64,000 nt of DNA. Source: JAXMEB01 sp046348545 (lineage in GTDB: Bacteria > Pseudomonadota > Gammaproteobacteria > Berkiellales > Berkiellaceae). Of this stretch, positions 8,649 through 17,413 are shown in pieces. Both the position numbers and the translations under genes were made by a program. Where the stretch lies: NCBI GenBank assembly GCA_046348545.1, contig JAXMEB010000007.1:14122-78121 (forward strand), given 5' to 3'. Position 1 is the stretch's first letter; the number at the start of each line of letters is the position of its first letter. The notes beneath the pieces were generated by a model, which saw only the letters and a program-made list of their open reading frames with translations, had not been told where the DNA came from and did no database searches.

Positions 8649-8963
8649 ATGAGTCAGAAGAAATTAGTCAATATTGTGAAGCAGCGTAGCAAATATAGCT
8701 TACAATTCAAAGAACAAGCAGTTAAAAGGGCTGAGATCGATGGTATATCCAAAGTAGCTACCGATCTTGGTTTGTCAGAGAGCGTTATTTATGCCTGGCG
8801 GAAAAAGCTAGAGCAAACAGGCATCCCCTTTGAAGACCAGAAGATTCAATCAGCTGAAATGGCGAGGCTAAAGCGTGAAAACACACGCTTGGCTCAGGAG
8901 AATGCTTTCCTAAAAAAGGTGGCAACGTACTTCGCGAAGGACGAAGAGCGAGGTACGAAATGA
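8649..8963 (+). CDS. IS3-family transposase OrfA, copy 3
   Basis: Same protein as OrfA of copy 1, with the frameshift heptamer conserved. Confidence 0.95.
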   Translation: MSQKKLVNIVKQRSKYSLQFKEQAVKRAEIDGISKVATDLGLSESVIYAWRKKLEQTGIPFEDQKIQSAEMARLKRENTRLAQENAFLKKVATYFAKDEERGTK

Positions 8964-9808
8964 TTAAAGAGAACGAACCATTTTTTGAAACTCGAATGAT
9001 GTGCCGTGTTCTGTGTGTCTCACGCAGTGGCTATTATGACTGGGTTAAACGAACGCCATCACGCCGAGAACAAGAAAATGAGAATTTGGCTGTTCAAATT
9101 AAAACCATTTTTGATAATCAAAAACAACGTGTTGGTGCTATCCGAATCACGAAAAGCCTTAGGAAATCTGGTCTCAAGATTGGCAAGAATCGAGTGGCGC
9201 ATATTATGCGAAAACAAGGGTGGCGTGCTAAAGGTGCTCGAAAATTTAAAGCAACAACCAACAGTAAACATAATCTACCAGTCGCTCCGAATCTGCTTCA
9301 GCAAAATTTTGAAGCAAGCAGGCCTAATCAAAAGTGGGTCTCCGACCTCACTTATATTTGGACTGAAGAAGGCTGGTTGTATTTGGCTGTTGTGTTAGAC
9401 CTCTATTCTCGCATGGTTGTGGGGTGGGCAATGGGAGAACGTATGACCGCATCTTTGGTATGCAATGCTTTGCAAATGGCTCTATGGCGCCGTAAGCACC
9501 CTCATGGGGTTATCATTCATTCAGATCGAGGGGTTCAGTATTGCTCAAAGGAATACCAAGCACTACTAGCTAAATACAATCTGATTTGCAGCATGAGCAA
9601 AAAAGGTGATTGTTATGACAATGGTGCCATGGAAAGCTGGAATGGGAGTCTCAAGGTTGAAGCTATCCACGGTGAGTGCTTCAAAACGCGCCAGGAAGCC
9701 ATGCAGCATGTTTTCGATTACATCGATGTCTATTATAATCGTCAGCGCCTTCATTCTAAATTGGGCTATTTGAGCCCCGTTGAGTTTGAAGGCAAAATAG
9801 TCGCTTAG
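8960..9808 (+). CDS. IS3-family transposase OrfB, copy 3
   Basis: Same protein as OrfB of copy 1, DDE residues intact. Confidence 0.95.
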   Translation: MIKENEPFFETRMMCRVLCVSRSGYYDWVKRTPSRREQENENLAVQIKTIFDNQKQRVGAIRITKSLRKSGLKIGKNRVAHIMRKQGWRAKGARKFKATTNSKHNLPVAPNLLQQNFEASRPNQKWVSDLTYIWTEEGWLYLAVVLDLYSRMVVGWAMGERMTASLVCNALQMALWRRKHPHGVIIHSDRGVQYCSKEYQALLAKYNLICSMSKKGDCYDNGAMESWNGSLKVEAIHGECFKTRQEAMQHVFDYIDVYYNRQRLHSKLGYLSPVEFEGKIVA

Positions 9809-9838
9809 TGTCCTGTCCGTTTTTTCGGGGGAAGGTCA

Positions 9839-9948
9839 TTGTGCATCCTTCCTTTATCTGCCAGAGCCTTAATACCTGGAAAACAGAGGTCCAAAAGCAT
9901 CATGCACTCGTTGTATAAATTAGGCTCAAATAAATAATTTGCTTTCAT
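9839..9948 (-). pseudogene. N-terminus of the interrupted GNAT acetyltransferase
   Basis: Starts at the ATG at 9946-9948 and encodes MKANYLFEPNLYNECMMLLD and onward to GRMH at the IS edge. Joined across one TTG it continues as NAYWDRSS in the frame at 7832-8585. From here to the antitoxin stop at 10091 no gene is seen. Confidence 0.8.
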
Positions 9949-10090
9949 CGTGCTCTATCGATTTAGTTATAGTATGTGATCAGTCCTGCTTATGCCTTAC
10001 TGTCACAAATTTTAGCTTACCCTTTCGCCTGTGCCACACACAGCCATCGAATTAGACTAGGCTGTCCATGATCTATATTTCAATATAATC

Positions 10091-10495
10091 TTATAAGAAA
10101 TGCCTGTAATCAACAGCGAATACTTTTGCTATTCTTTTTGCTAAATTCTTCCCAATCGGTCTGAGACCTCTTTCCATCTTTGATAAATCACCTTGAGTCA
10201 CATCAATCATTTTAGCAAATTCAAGTTGGTTGAGCCCCTCACGAAGGCGAAGGCCTTTAAGCATCGTCGCAGTCTTACCGTATTGAGCATCTAGCTTATT
10301 AAATACCTCAGCCGAGGGGATTCCTTGAGCAGCTCTTACAGACTCCCGTACCTTATCTTGAGTTTTTGGGGACCTTACATAGTATTGCTCCAAAACCTCA
10401 ACAGGAATCTTAAATGTATCCCCCATTTCAGATAAGCAATATAATGCCTGCTTGGCGTCAGCTTTAATATGGTGCTTTTTCGTGTGTCCCGACAT
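10091..10495 (-). CDS. higA: HigA-like XRE antitoxin
   Basis: A 134-residue protein with a C-terminal XRE helix-turn-helix (LKGLRLREGLNQLEFAKMID followed by TQGDLSKMERGLRPIGKNLA, about 78-125). Such antitoxins bind the partner RNase and repress their own operon. It starts inside the toxin gene (32-bp overlap) with a good GAGG site, so it is translated as the second gene of a higB-higA type pair. Confidence 0.8.
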   Translation of the reverse strand: MSGHTKKHHIKADAKQALYCLSEMGDTFKIPVEVLEQYYVRSPKTQDKVRESVRAAQGIPSAEVFNKLDAQYGKTATMLKGLRLREGLNQLEFAKMIDVTQGDLSKMERGLRPIGKNLAKRIAKVFAVDYRHFL

Positions 10496-10757
10496 AATAT
10501 ACCTCTATGACTTTATCCGAATTACTAACAACCTCCCAGCAACATACATATGTTGGGTTACCTTTGATTAAGTGGCAGTGATACAATGTCACGCCCTTCT
10601 TAGCCCCTTTTAATTTGCCAAAATTAGGCCAATCACTCAGTACCGGCCCCCTGAGTTCAATGTCTGCAACTAGAAACCTAGTTACTGTTTGAACCTTGAC
10701 CGGCAGTTTACCCAGCTGTTTTGTTACTTTTCTTGTAAAAAGGACCTTCCACGTCAT
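10464..10757 (-). CDS. higB: HigB/RelE-type toxin
   Basis: About 97 residues from the ATG at 10757 (MTWKVLFTRKVTKQLGKLP). The pattern, with a basic surface, the GPVLSDWPNFGKLKG loop, and a C-terminal YYVGTHEKAPY, fits the RelE/ParE mRNA-interferase fold of HigB toxins that cut mRNA at the ribosome. An upstream in-frame start at 10793 would run through the palindromic operator, so I prefer the later ATG. Toxin-first order is usual for HigBA. Confidence 0.75.
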   Translation of the reverse strand: MTWKVLFTRKVTKQLGKLPVKVQTVTRFLVADIELRGPVLSDWPNFGKLKGAKKGVTLYHCHLIKGNPTYVCCWEVVSNSDKVIEVYYVGTHEKAPY

Positions 10758-10766
10758 ATGAACAAG

Positions 10767-10789
10767 TATATAGCAACAAATGCTATATA
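10767..10789. promoter_or_regulatory. Operator of the higBA pair
   Basis: TATATAGCA (10767-10775) and TGCTATATA (10781-10789) form a perfect inverted repeat just upstream of the toxin ATG; a looser half-site TATAGC follows. This is where an XRE antitoxin is expected to bind for autorepression. Confidence 0.6.
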
Positions 10790-10869
10790 GCAAATGGCAC
10801 TATATATTTTGGGTGTGCAAGTGCACAATTTGAGTTCATTGATATTAAAAAGAATTCTGAGGAATAGAG

Positions 10870-12348
10870 TTATCTTGGTTTTTGCCGATCTTGTTTTTTT
10901 CTCGCCGCAGTGGCTTCGATATATACATTTATTTTATCCGAAACCTCTTTCCTGGCTTTCCAAGAATTCGGTTTTCCTTCCCCAAAGTTCTTGTCTACCC
11001 ATGCTTCTTGCAGATCCAATCGCTTGCAGACCTCCGATTTTAATTCTTTTGGTAGTCTTGCAATAGTTTCAGGATTAAAATGGCTTGCTGTAGAAAATGT
11101 AGCTTTATTATGGACTTTTTGATTATCAACCAATATTTTCAGAATTTTTTCTGAAAACTGCCCTATTTGGTCTACTTTTGCACCATCTGGCATAGCATTA
11201 AAATCAGTGATTAATTTTTGTATCGTCAAAGACTGATTAATGCTCTTCTCCGCTGAGAGGACAGAACTTGCTGGAGACTGACGCATTTTTGAAGAGGCAT
11301 ACGAAGTAAAATAGTTAAAGCTAGAGGCACCTAAACTTACAGTATACTGTGCTTTAAAGTGCTCAAAAACCTCCTTTAATGAAGGGCGTTCTTGTGGATT
11401 CTCAGCTGTCATTCTTTGAATGAATGGATCATTTATTTTGAAATCTCGTTCAAACATTTTTCCCATTGAAAATACCTCTGTTGAAGTACTATATGTACAC
11501 TGAGTATGTCCTTTTTTTGCCTTAGAGATCTCGGGAGCAATGTACTCATCAACACCAATAGGGCCAGCCTTAACTTCTAGCTTTCCTCTTGGAATATGTA
11601 CTGATATATTGAAATCAATCGCAACTGTATTTTCACCGAACAACATAATATTATCGGGCTTTATGTCTCTATGTAGTATCCTTCTTTCGTGCAAGCCCTG
11701 AACGGCAGATATCGTTTTCAACATAAGATAATATTTATCACTAGCAAGCATATGATCAACATCCTTGAGCTTATTTTCTAAGGTGCCATCAGGATAAAAT
11801 GCTTGTAAAGTATATTTTTGGCGGGTGAATTTATCACCACTTTCTTCGTTATTAAAAAATTGGCCAAACAGTGTGCCAACCTTCTTCATTATTTTTGTTT
11901 CATGTTCACCAATCATTTTCATTTTACGATCGCGATCACGTTCTTTTGAAGCCTCCAAAAAATCCTCGAAGAGACCTAGCTCCTCAGGTGTAAGTCTCTT
12001 TTTCAACAGATCGGCCGACACTTGTTCTGATTCAATTTTTAAAGCAAGAGCCTTTCCTTTCTCATTCACCACTTTAAACACAGTCCCAAAACTTCCTGAA
12101 CCCAAGGCTGATTCGCTGACTTGCTCTTGGGTTAATGAATGAACATATACCTGTGTATTAGGGATCGCAAAAGGGACCAATTGATCCTTTTTCTTTATAA
12201 CAATAAAAGAGTGGTTTGTACTTAAGTCGCCCATCTCTACAATAAAAGGCGTTTTTCGATCTCTACCGATTTCCAACAAATATCGGTTTACCGTAGACCA
12301 CTCCTCAGATGTAATCTGAATTTCATCATATATTTTTGGTTCAGGCAT
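10870..12348 (-). CDS. Ser/Thr protein kinase, effector-like
   Basis: A 492-residue kinase of eukaryotic type. The glycine loop GSGSFGTVF (about 83-91), the ATP-binding Lys of LALKIE, the catalytic loop HRDIKPDNIM (about 223-232), a metal-binding DFN (instead of DFG, about 240) and an APE-like YIAPEIS are all present, followed by a C-terminal tail of about 170 residues without a known domain. It has no signal peptide or transmembrane span. Kinases of this kind in Legionellales are often host-directed secreted effectors; whether this one is secreted is inference. It could also act inside the bacterium. The gene is monocistronic. Confidence 0.85.
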   Translation of the reverse strand: MPEPKIYDEIQITSEEWSTVNRYLLEIGRDRKTPFIVEMGDLSTNHSFIVIKKKDQLVPFAIPNTQVYVHSLTQEQVSESALGSGSFGTVFKVVNEKGKALALKIESEQVSADLLKKRLTPEELGLFEDFLEASKERDRDRKMKMIGEHETKIMKKVGTLFGQFFNNEESGDKFTRQKYTLQAFYPDGTLENKLKDVDHMLASDKYYLMLKTISAVQGLHERRILHRDIKPDNIMLFGENTVAIDFNISVHIPRGKLEVKAGPIGVDEYIAPEISKAKKGHTQCTYSTSTEVFSMGKMFERDFKINDPFIQRMTAENPQERPSLKEVFEHFKAQYTVSLGASSFNYFTSYASSKMRQSPASSVLSAEKSINQSLTIQKLITDFNAMPDGAKVDQIGQFSEKILKILVDNQKVHNKATFSTASHFNPETIARLPKELKSEVCKRLDLQEAWVDKNFGEGKPNSWKARKEVSDKINVYIEATAARKKQDRQKPR

Positions 12349-12506
12349 AACTTATTATCTATTCTGTTTTTCATGCGACCTTCTCTAATCAAAAAAGTTC
12401 CCTTTAAAGGAATATCAATTTTTGTTGCAAATCTTGCATGTTCACTTGTCAATTTAAACAGTATTAGGTAATTAAAAATATTGGAAAATCAGCCATAGGA
12501 ATTGGT

Positions 12507-13160
12507 TTAAGCTATACAATCCGGATTATCGTTTCTAGCCGAATTCACCATCATAGACACCATTTTTGCTTTTATTAATTTTGATGGTTTGGGCTCGAAT
12601 ACATTCGACAACTTGATCATATCATTGCTATTATTCAGCCATTGATTAATTTCATCTTTCTCAAGCATAACTGGCATTCGTTGATGATATTTCGATACCA
12701 TAGAATTCGCTTCTGTAGTCAAAATACAGAAACCGGCTTGATTTGATTCCCCTTCCTCATTACGTTCCCATATTCCAGCAAAAATCATTGGGTGATTTTC
12801 TTTTGGTGTGATGTAGAATGGCTGCTTTATTGATTTTCCATCTTTATCAAGTTTGAGCCATTCAAAAAATCCACTTGTAATTACAAGACAGCGACGCTTC
12901 TTGAACGCATCTCGAAACATTGGTTTTGATTCGATTCCTTCACATCTTGCATTAATTTGCTCTTTGATATCCTTGCCTTTAGCCCAAAATGGTAATAAGC
13001 CCCAATGCATCATCAAGGGTAATTTATCCTCTGAACATATAACCAGGCTATCTTGAGTGGGAGCAATGTTATAGCGAGGCTCAAATTCGAAAGGGATTTG
13101 AATATTTAGATATTTTTCAATCTCCTGTTTTGAGTATGCTAGCGCGAATCTTCCACACAT
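12507..13160 (-). CDS. SRAP/YedK-HMCES family DNA-protein crosslink factor
   Basis: A 217-residue SOS response-associated peptidase. It begins MCGRFAL, giving the family's catalytic Cys2 after Met removal, and has RYNIAPTQ, the Glu of SGFFEW, and the late His of KYHQRMPVML. Family members crosslink to abasic sites in single-stranded DNA and protect them. It lies next to umuC and fits a DNA-damage role during transfer or replication. Confidence 0.9.
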   Translation of the reverse strand: MCGRFALAYSKQEIEKYLNIQIPFEFEPRYNIAPTQDSLVICSEDKLPLMMHWGLLPFWAKGKDIKEQINARCEGIESKPMFRDAFKKRRCLVITSGFFEWLKLDKDGKSIKQPFYITPKENHPMIFAGIWERNEEGESNQAGFCILTTEANSMVSKYHQRMPVMLEKDEINQWLNNSNDMIKLSNVFEPKPSKLIKAKMVSMMVNSARNDNPDCIA

Positions 13161-13517
13161 TTACTTGGGCCATTGACTGATTATTATATAATTGTAGCCT
13201 AATAATGGTTAAGCTTTTCGCTTAGAGCAGCAAGGCATTCATTTTCTAGGAATACCTAGATAATTACGCAACACAGCAACATCAGCACCAAAAATCTTTT
13301 GGAGATTATTTAGGTAATTTCTCAAATACCAATTGAAATTACTTCTTCTTTAGCCCAACCTAAAACCGATGTTTCATTTAATTTAATTCTTTTAATTTTA
13401 TTTTTCTTGTCTCGGATCAAGATTCTATATTGCTGTGTAGAGAATCAAATATGCTCTATAGATACATTTGTTAGAAAACATCTCACCCCTGAAGTAATCC
13501 AATGAAAATACACTATT
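13161..13517. other. Intergenic gap with possible gene debris
   Basis: No intact gene. On the minus strand two short open stretches look protein-like: one includes LNETSVLGWAKEEVISIGI (ending near 13332) and one LQKIFGADVAVLRNYLGIPR (ending near 13240). They lie in different frames with stops between, so they may be fragments of a lost gene or leader peptides. Confidence 0.25.
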
Positions 13518-14804
13518 CTAGCGAGCCTTCACAATTCCTAACTCATCAATACATGATGTATACCGAGCAGATAGATTTTCTCTAGCCATTGCCCAATTGC
13601 TGCTAACACCCTCGCCGAGTATCCATACGGTACCACGCCCCATTGAGTCATTTATTGCATCAAGAACCTCCATCAGTCGCTGACTCTTGCTGTCGACAAC
13701 TGGATCATCAAATAGCGATGGCTGATATGCGCTCGATTTTGTAAAGTCAGACAAATAAACGCCGCATTTCTTAAAAGCGAACCCTGGGCGGTATATTTTT
13801 GAGAGGGCTTCCCAAGCAATTTTAATCAATATCCGTGTATCTGAAGTCGGCTTTCCTAACGAGACTGAATATCCGTTTTGGTACTGTGGAAGGCTCATGT
13901 TAAATCTATTTGTTTCTACAAACACATGGACTAAATTCGCCAATGATCCCTGATCGCGCAATTTTTCTGCCGCTCTACTTACATAAGTCGCCATAGCCTC
14001 TTTCAGCTCTTCCAAAGAAGATATATATCTGCCAAAAGACCTCGAACATATGATTTGTTTTTTATCAGCAGGAAATTCTTCTAAATCAATACAAGATTCA
14101 CCATTTAGCTCTGCAATCGTTCGCTCCATTACGACGCTAAATTGTTCGCGAAGGCGCTTTTGAGGCCCTATCCGCAAATCATGAACTGTATGAATGCCAA
14201 GCTTATTTAAACGCTCACTATACTTTCTGCCTACCCCCCAAACTTCATTGACTGGAATCTTCTGAAGCAGCGATCTCAGCTTAGATTCATTCAAATAAGT
14301 TAAGTCACAGACCCCATGATATGATTCATTCTTTTTGGCAATATAGTTCGCTAATTTTGACAAGGTTTTAGTGCTACCAATTCCTACGCAGGTTGGTAGC
14401 CCTAAGAACTCTCTGATACGATTTCTGATAACCTGTCCATATTCATTTAAATTATGATTTGAAAATTCTGTTAAGTCTAAAAAACACTCATCAATCGAAT
14501 AAATTTCAGAATTTGGACTAAACTCTGACAAAAGCCGCATCATTCGGCTAGACATATCCGCATATAGCGTGTAATTTGATGAAAATGCTGTAATATGATG
14601 TTTCTTGGCAAGTTCCTTTATTTTAAACCACGGCTGCCCCATCTTAATGCCTAAATCCTTAACCTCTTGTGATCTAGCGACAACACAACCATCGTTATTT
14701 GATAAAACAACTACCGGCTTACCTTCAAGTCTTGGTTGAAAAACCCTCTCACAAGAAACATAGAAATTATTGGCATCAATCAGTGCAAAGATCTTACCTT
14801 TCAT
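13518..14804 (-). CDS. umuC: UmuC, catalytic subunit of translesion DNA polymerase V
   Basis: About 428 residues. The Y-family core starts FALIDANNFYVSCERVFQP with the first metal-binding Asp, and SIDECFLDL carries the second acidic pair. A helix-hairpin-helix region (IPVNEVWGVGRKYSERL) and a little-finger and C-terminal region follow. The ATG at 14804 comes two bases after the umuD stop, so the genes are coupled. It performs error-prone synthesis past lesions with UmuD prime. Plasmids often carry such operons (mucAB, rulAB). Confidence 0.95.
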   Translation of the reverse strand: MKGKIFALIDANNFYVSCERVFQPRLEGKPVVVLSNNDGCVVARSQEVKDLGIKMGQPWFKIKELAKKHHITAFSSNYTLYADMSSRMMRLLSEFSPNSEIYSIDECFLDLTEFSNHNLNEYGQVIRNRIREFLGLPTCVGIGSTKTLSKLANYIAKKNESYHGVCDLTYLNESKLRSLLQKIPVNEVWGVGRKYSERLNKLGIHTVHDLRIGPQKRLREQFSVVMERTIAELNGESCIDLEEFPADKKQIICSRSFGRYISSLEELKEAMATYVSRAAEKLRDQGSLANLVHVFVETNRFNMSLPQYQNGYSVSLGKPTSDTRILIKIAWEALSKIYRPGFAFKKCGVYLSDFTKSSAYQPSLFDDPVVDSKSQRLMEVLDAINDSMGRGTVWILGEGVSSNWAMARENLSARYTSCIDELGIVKAR

Positions 14805-14806
14805 TA

Positions 14807-15235
14807 TCAACACTTATGAATGCAAAACTTGACGACACCCCAGATCTCAAAAGACTGCTCTGGCTTAATATCTATATCTTTATAGTTCTCATTCGCAGCG
14901 CGCAAACACGGTTTTCCCTCTTTGATGATAAGTTGCTTTACCGTAAACTCACCGTCAATCACCGCTATAACAATCGATTGGTCAATTTTTGGCAAGGATC
15001 GGTCAACAACCAAAATATCTCCATCAAAAATGCCAACCCCTTCCATGGAATCGCCTTCTACCCTCATGTAAAAGGTTGCTTCTTTATGTGACACAAGATA
15101 ATCGTTCAAATTAATGCTGGATTCAATATAGTCATCAGCGGGCGACGGGAAACCTGCTGGCACAGGTCTAGCCAGTAAAGGCTTATCCCCGTTTGGTAAC
15201 ACAGCATTAATATCATCAAGGCAAGTTAAACGCAT
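14807..15235 (-). CDS. umuD: UmuD, self-cleaving partner of UmuC
   Basis: A 142-residue S24 protein. The cleavage site region PAGFPSPADDYIE matches UmuD, the nucleophile is the Ser of EGDSMEG, and the general base the Lys of FTVKQL. Damage-activated RecA triggers cleavage after the Ala-Gly site to give the active form. It sits between the LexA-like gene (8 bp) and umuC. Confidence 0.95.
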   Translation of the reverse strand: MRLTCLDDINAVLPNGDKPLLARPVPAGFPSPADDYIESSINLNDYLVSHKEATFYMRVEGDSMEGVGIFDGDILVVDRSLPKIDQSIVIAVIDGEFTVKQLIIKEGKPCLRAANENYKDIDIKPEQSFEIWGVVKFCIHKC

Positions 15236-15243
15236 ACAAAGCT

Positions 15244-15828
15244 CTAATATTTTCTCACAATTCCAATCAGCACCCCATAAATCTTGAGCTTTGATCGGGG
15301 CTTAATCAATGAATAAGCTTTATTTCTGGGCCTAAGTACGTAGTTGTCGCCATCTAAAGCGAGTTCTTTCAGTGTAAGCTCATTATCAACAAAGGCTGCC
15401 ACAATCTCACCTGGCTTTGCGATATTTCTTCTCTCAATGGCCGCCAAATCACCATCAAAGATCCCAGCATCAATCATTGAATCCCCCTTAACTCGCAAAA
15501 ACTCAGTTAATGAGGGCTTACTGACGACATATTCATCAACTTGAAATACATCAGTGGGAAGATCGGGCACATCGACCGGCAGCCCCGCTGGTATACTTGC
15601 GGGTATTAACAATCTCTCAAAAAATCTGGGACCTGGTATCCAAACATTGTCTGGCGTGCGATCCAAGAAACGCTCCTGTCTAAGGCGCCTCAAAATATTT
15701 CCTACCCCTGTGGCGGAATTAATATTAAGAACAGAACAGAGCCGCTTATAAGATGGGAAGCTCTTCCATTCGGCGTAATAATCGCGCAGACGATTTAAAT
15801 GCTTTATATAGTATGATGTCTCACTCAT
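15244..15828 (-). CDS. LexA-like S24 repressor
   Basis: A 194-residue protein with an N-terminal winged-helix (SYKRLCSVLNINSATGVGNI, about 25-50), a cleavage site PAGLP (about 76-80), the Ser of KGDSMID and the Lys of LTLKEL. It resembles LexA more than UmuD in length and domain layout. Placed first in the umuDC operon it is likely a dedicated SOS-controlled repressor of the operon, like some plasmid and phage regulators. It could instead be a plasmid-borne LexA paralogue with its own operators. Confidence 0.85.
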   Translation of the reverse strand: MSETSYYIKHLNRLRDYYAEWKSFPSYKRLCSVLNINSATGVGNILRRLRQERFLDRTPDNVWIPGPRFFERLLIPASIPAGLPVDVPDLPTDVFQVDEYVVSKPSLTEFLRVKGDSMIDAGIFDGDLAAIERRNIAKPGEIVAAFVDNELTLKELALDGDNYVLRPRNKAYSLIKPRSKLKIYGVLIGIVRKY

Positions 15829-15856
15829 TTTTGATAGTGTACAAATGTCAACTTAA
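15829..15856 (-). promoter_or_regulatory. Candidate operator before the lexA-umuDC operon
   Basis: Immediately upstream of the first start codon the minus strand reads TTGACATTTGTACACTATC, with TTGACA as a possible -35 and a TGTACA palindrome. It is not the E. coli LexA box (CTGT-N8-ACAG), so the operator would be specific to this repressor. The gap 15857-16065 holds no gene. Confidence 0.3.
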
Positions 15857-16065
15857 TTTGATCCTAGTGGATGATCATGCATTCGTCAATTAGAACTAAG
15901 CGCGTAGGAGAGTCTTTTGAGAATTGGCGCAACGCATCATTTTCAATGCGAAATGTTTTGATTTAAGTAGCCCCGCATACAAAATGAGTATGAAATGCTT
16001 CTATATATAAGATCATATGAGGTTATTTCACATTCTGAATTGAAATTTAAGTCTATTCAAAAGAT

Positions 16066-16399
16066 CTAATTGCAGGGAAACGCATTTTGAAATGCCCTAA
16101 AAATACTTAATCTCTTGTTATCTATTAAATGTTCAGGGCTAGCCTTCAACCAGGAGATTACAATTTCAAGCTGCATTTCAGAAGTAATGCCTTCTGCGGG
16201 TAAACAAAAAAGTTTTTCGGTACCTGTATGCTCTTTTGCTATATCAATAGTACCCCAAGCAAGTTGCGCGCCATCAACAATGCCTGATATATAAGCAATA
16301 CAATAGAGTTTATTTATTGCATCCTCATCATTGGAAATTTCTTCATCACATGCAGCTAGTAAATCTTCTCCGTTTTCTATAGAGTAACATTTAAAGGAG
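16066..16399 (-). pseudogene. Rap1a/Tai-type immunity protein, N-terminus lost
   Basis: The surviving frame has the family layout: NGEDLLAACDE, then CIAYISGIVDGA, FCLPAEGITSEMQLEIVISWL, and the terminal AFPC. Members are periplasmic proteins with a signal peptide that protect against type VI secretion toxins such as Ssp/Tae amidases. The signal peptide is missing here because the gene is cut at 16400 by an IS end. A GTG in the IS remnant (16425) gives a chimeric frame of 119 residues that could not be exported. Confidence 0.65.
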
Positions 16400-16455
16400 T
16401 GACCTTCCCCCGAAATAACGGACACCTTACTAAGCGACTATTTTCCCTTCAAACT
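16400..16455 (-). mobile_element. End fragment of an IS related to the three IS3 copies
   Basis: On the plus strand this is TGACCTTCCCCCGAAATAAC and onward, which matches the right end of the 1253-bp IS in inverted orientation with several mismatches, including the last codons of orfB (FEGKIVA). It therefore derives from a diverged relative, not from a recent copy. It joins relaxase sequence at a stretch shared by both (tttgaagg). Confidence 0.75.
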
Positions 16456-17314
16456 GTTTCGGCAGATTAAATTCCATTTTGGGTGCTTTGATATCAATAA
16501 ATTTTTGTGTCGCCAGATCAGCCCTCAGCACATGCCCGAGCTAAATTCTGTCTCGACTGATCTTCAGATCAACCAAACAGCCCTTTAAGGCACTGACACC
16601 TGGATCGTGGGCCACCAATACACTCCCTTTTTCTGTTTTGATAATGGAATGTTGGCCAGTTCGCGGTGAACTGAAATCCCCCTTCACCACCCCAATCACC
16701 CGCTCATTTTTAAAAGCGTAGCGAATTGCTTTATCACCCAGATACGCCTTGAGATAACTAAAGTCCTGCTTTAAAACAGCTTGGACACGTTGCGCCTCTT
16801 CTTTTTCACGAATGACCTTGGCTGCTTGCTCTAAAGTAGGCTTCAGACCATGCAAGGCGGCATGGTCAACGGCAAGATTCATCTCACGCTTATTCTCAAA
16901 CGAGTGCTTTAGAGATTGCATACTGCGTATGCTTGAGGCATCAACGACGCACTTCATCTTATGGCGGTGGCGAGTCATGGCCACATTGGTTTCGTTTGAT
17001 TTGCAGTGGTGAGTCATCAGCACATAACAGCTATCAACGGTCATCCCCTCCGCCTTATGAATGGTTGTAGCATAGGCATAATCGAATTTGTTATACGCTT
17101 TCAGATTAATAGCGACATTTCGCTTTTCATTCAGCTTGACCGAAATTTTGTCTTTATGAAGGCTGATAATTTCCCCACGCGTCCCATTTTTGATGCCGAG
17201 GGTTTTATCATTTTCTCCAAACACAATCTTCTCCCCAACTGAAAAATGTCGCTCACCTGAATCGACCCTGTAAGCCTTACCAACCTCGAGCTTGCCCTCA
17301 TGAATCAATTGCTA
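16450..17314 (-). pseudogene. Fragment of a second TraA relaxase-helicase C-terminus
   Basis: From QLIHEGKLEVGKAY to PKQFEG the sequence aligns with the C-terminal helicase part of the intact TraA at 26248-29034 (KAEGMTVD, MTRHRHKMKCVVDASSIRS), with many substitutions. A GAG codon of the intact gene is TAG here at 16541-16543, a premature stop. Neither the relaxase nor the P-loop domain is present. The divergence suggests another plasmid's traA, not a recent duplication. A TTG at 17308 could start a 255-residue product but this is unlikely to be functional. Confidence 0.85.
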
Positions 17315-17413
17315 CCGTCTTCTCTCTATATTTTAGCAATATTCAAATAGCAATAATGAGGGTCTAGATCCCAATATGATGGATTTGAACTTAGAAAGTA
17401 AACAGAATTTGTT

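Larger units (their letters stand above)
8586..9838 (+). mobile_element. IS3-family insertion sequence, copy 3
   Basis: The third identical 1253-bp copy. TTG at 8583-8585 and 9839-9841 is its target duplication. It interrupts an acetyltransferase gene transcribed in the opposite direction. Confidence 0.95.

Noticed and set aside
15244..15828. Second UmuD gene
   Set aside because: It has an N-terminal winged helix and the length of LexA-type repressors, unlike UmuD.
16541..17308. Stand-alone helicase gene
   Set aside because: It is a TraA fragment without P-loop or relaxase, with a GAG to TAG change relative to the intact gene.
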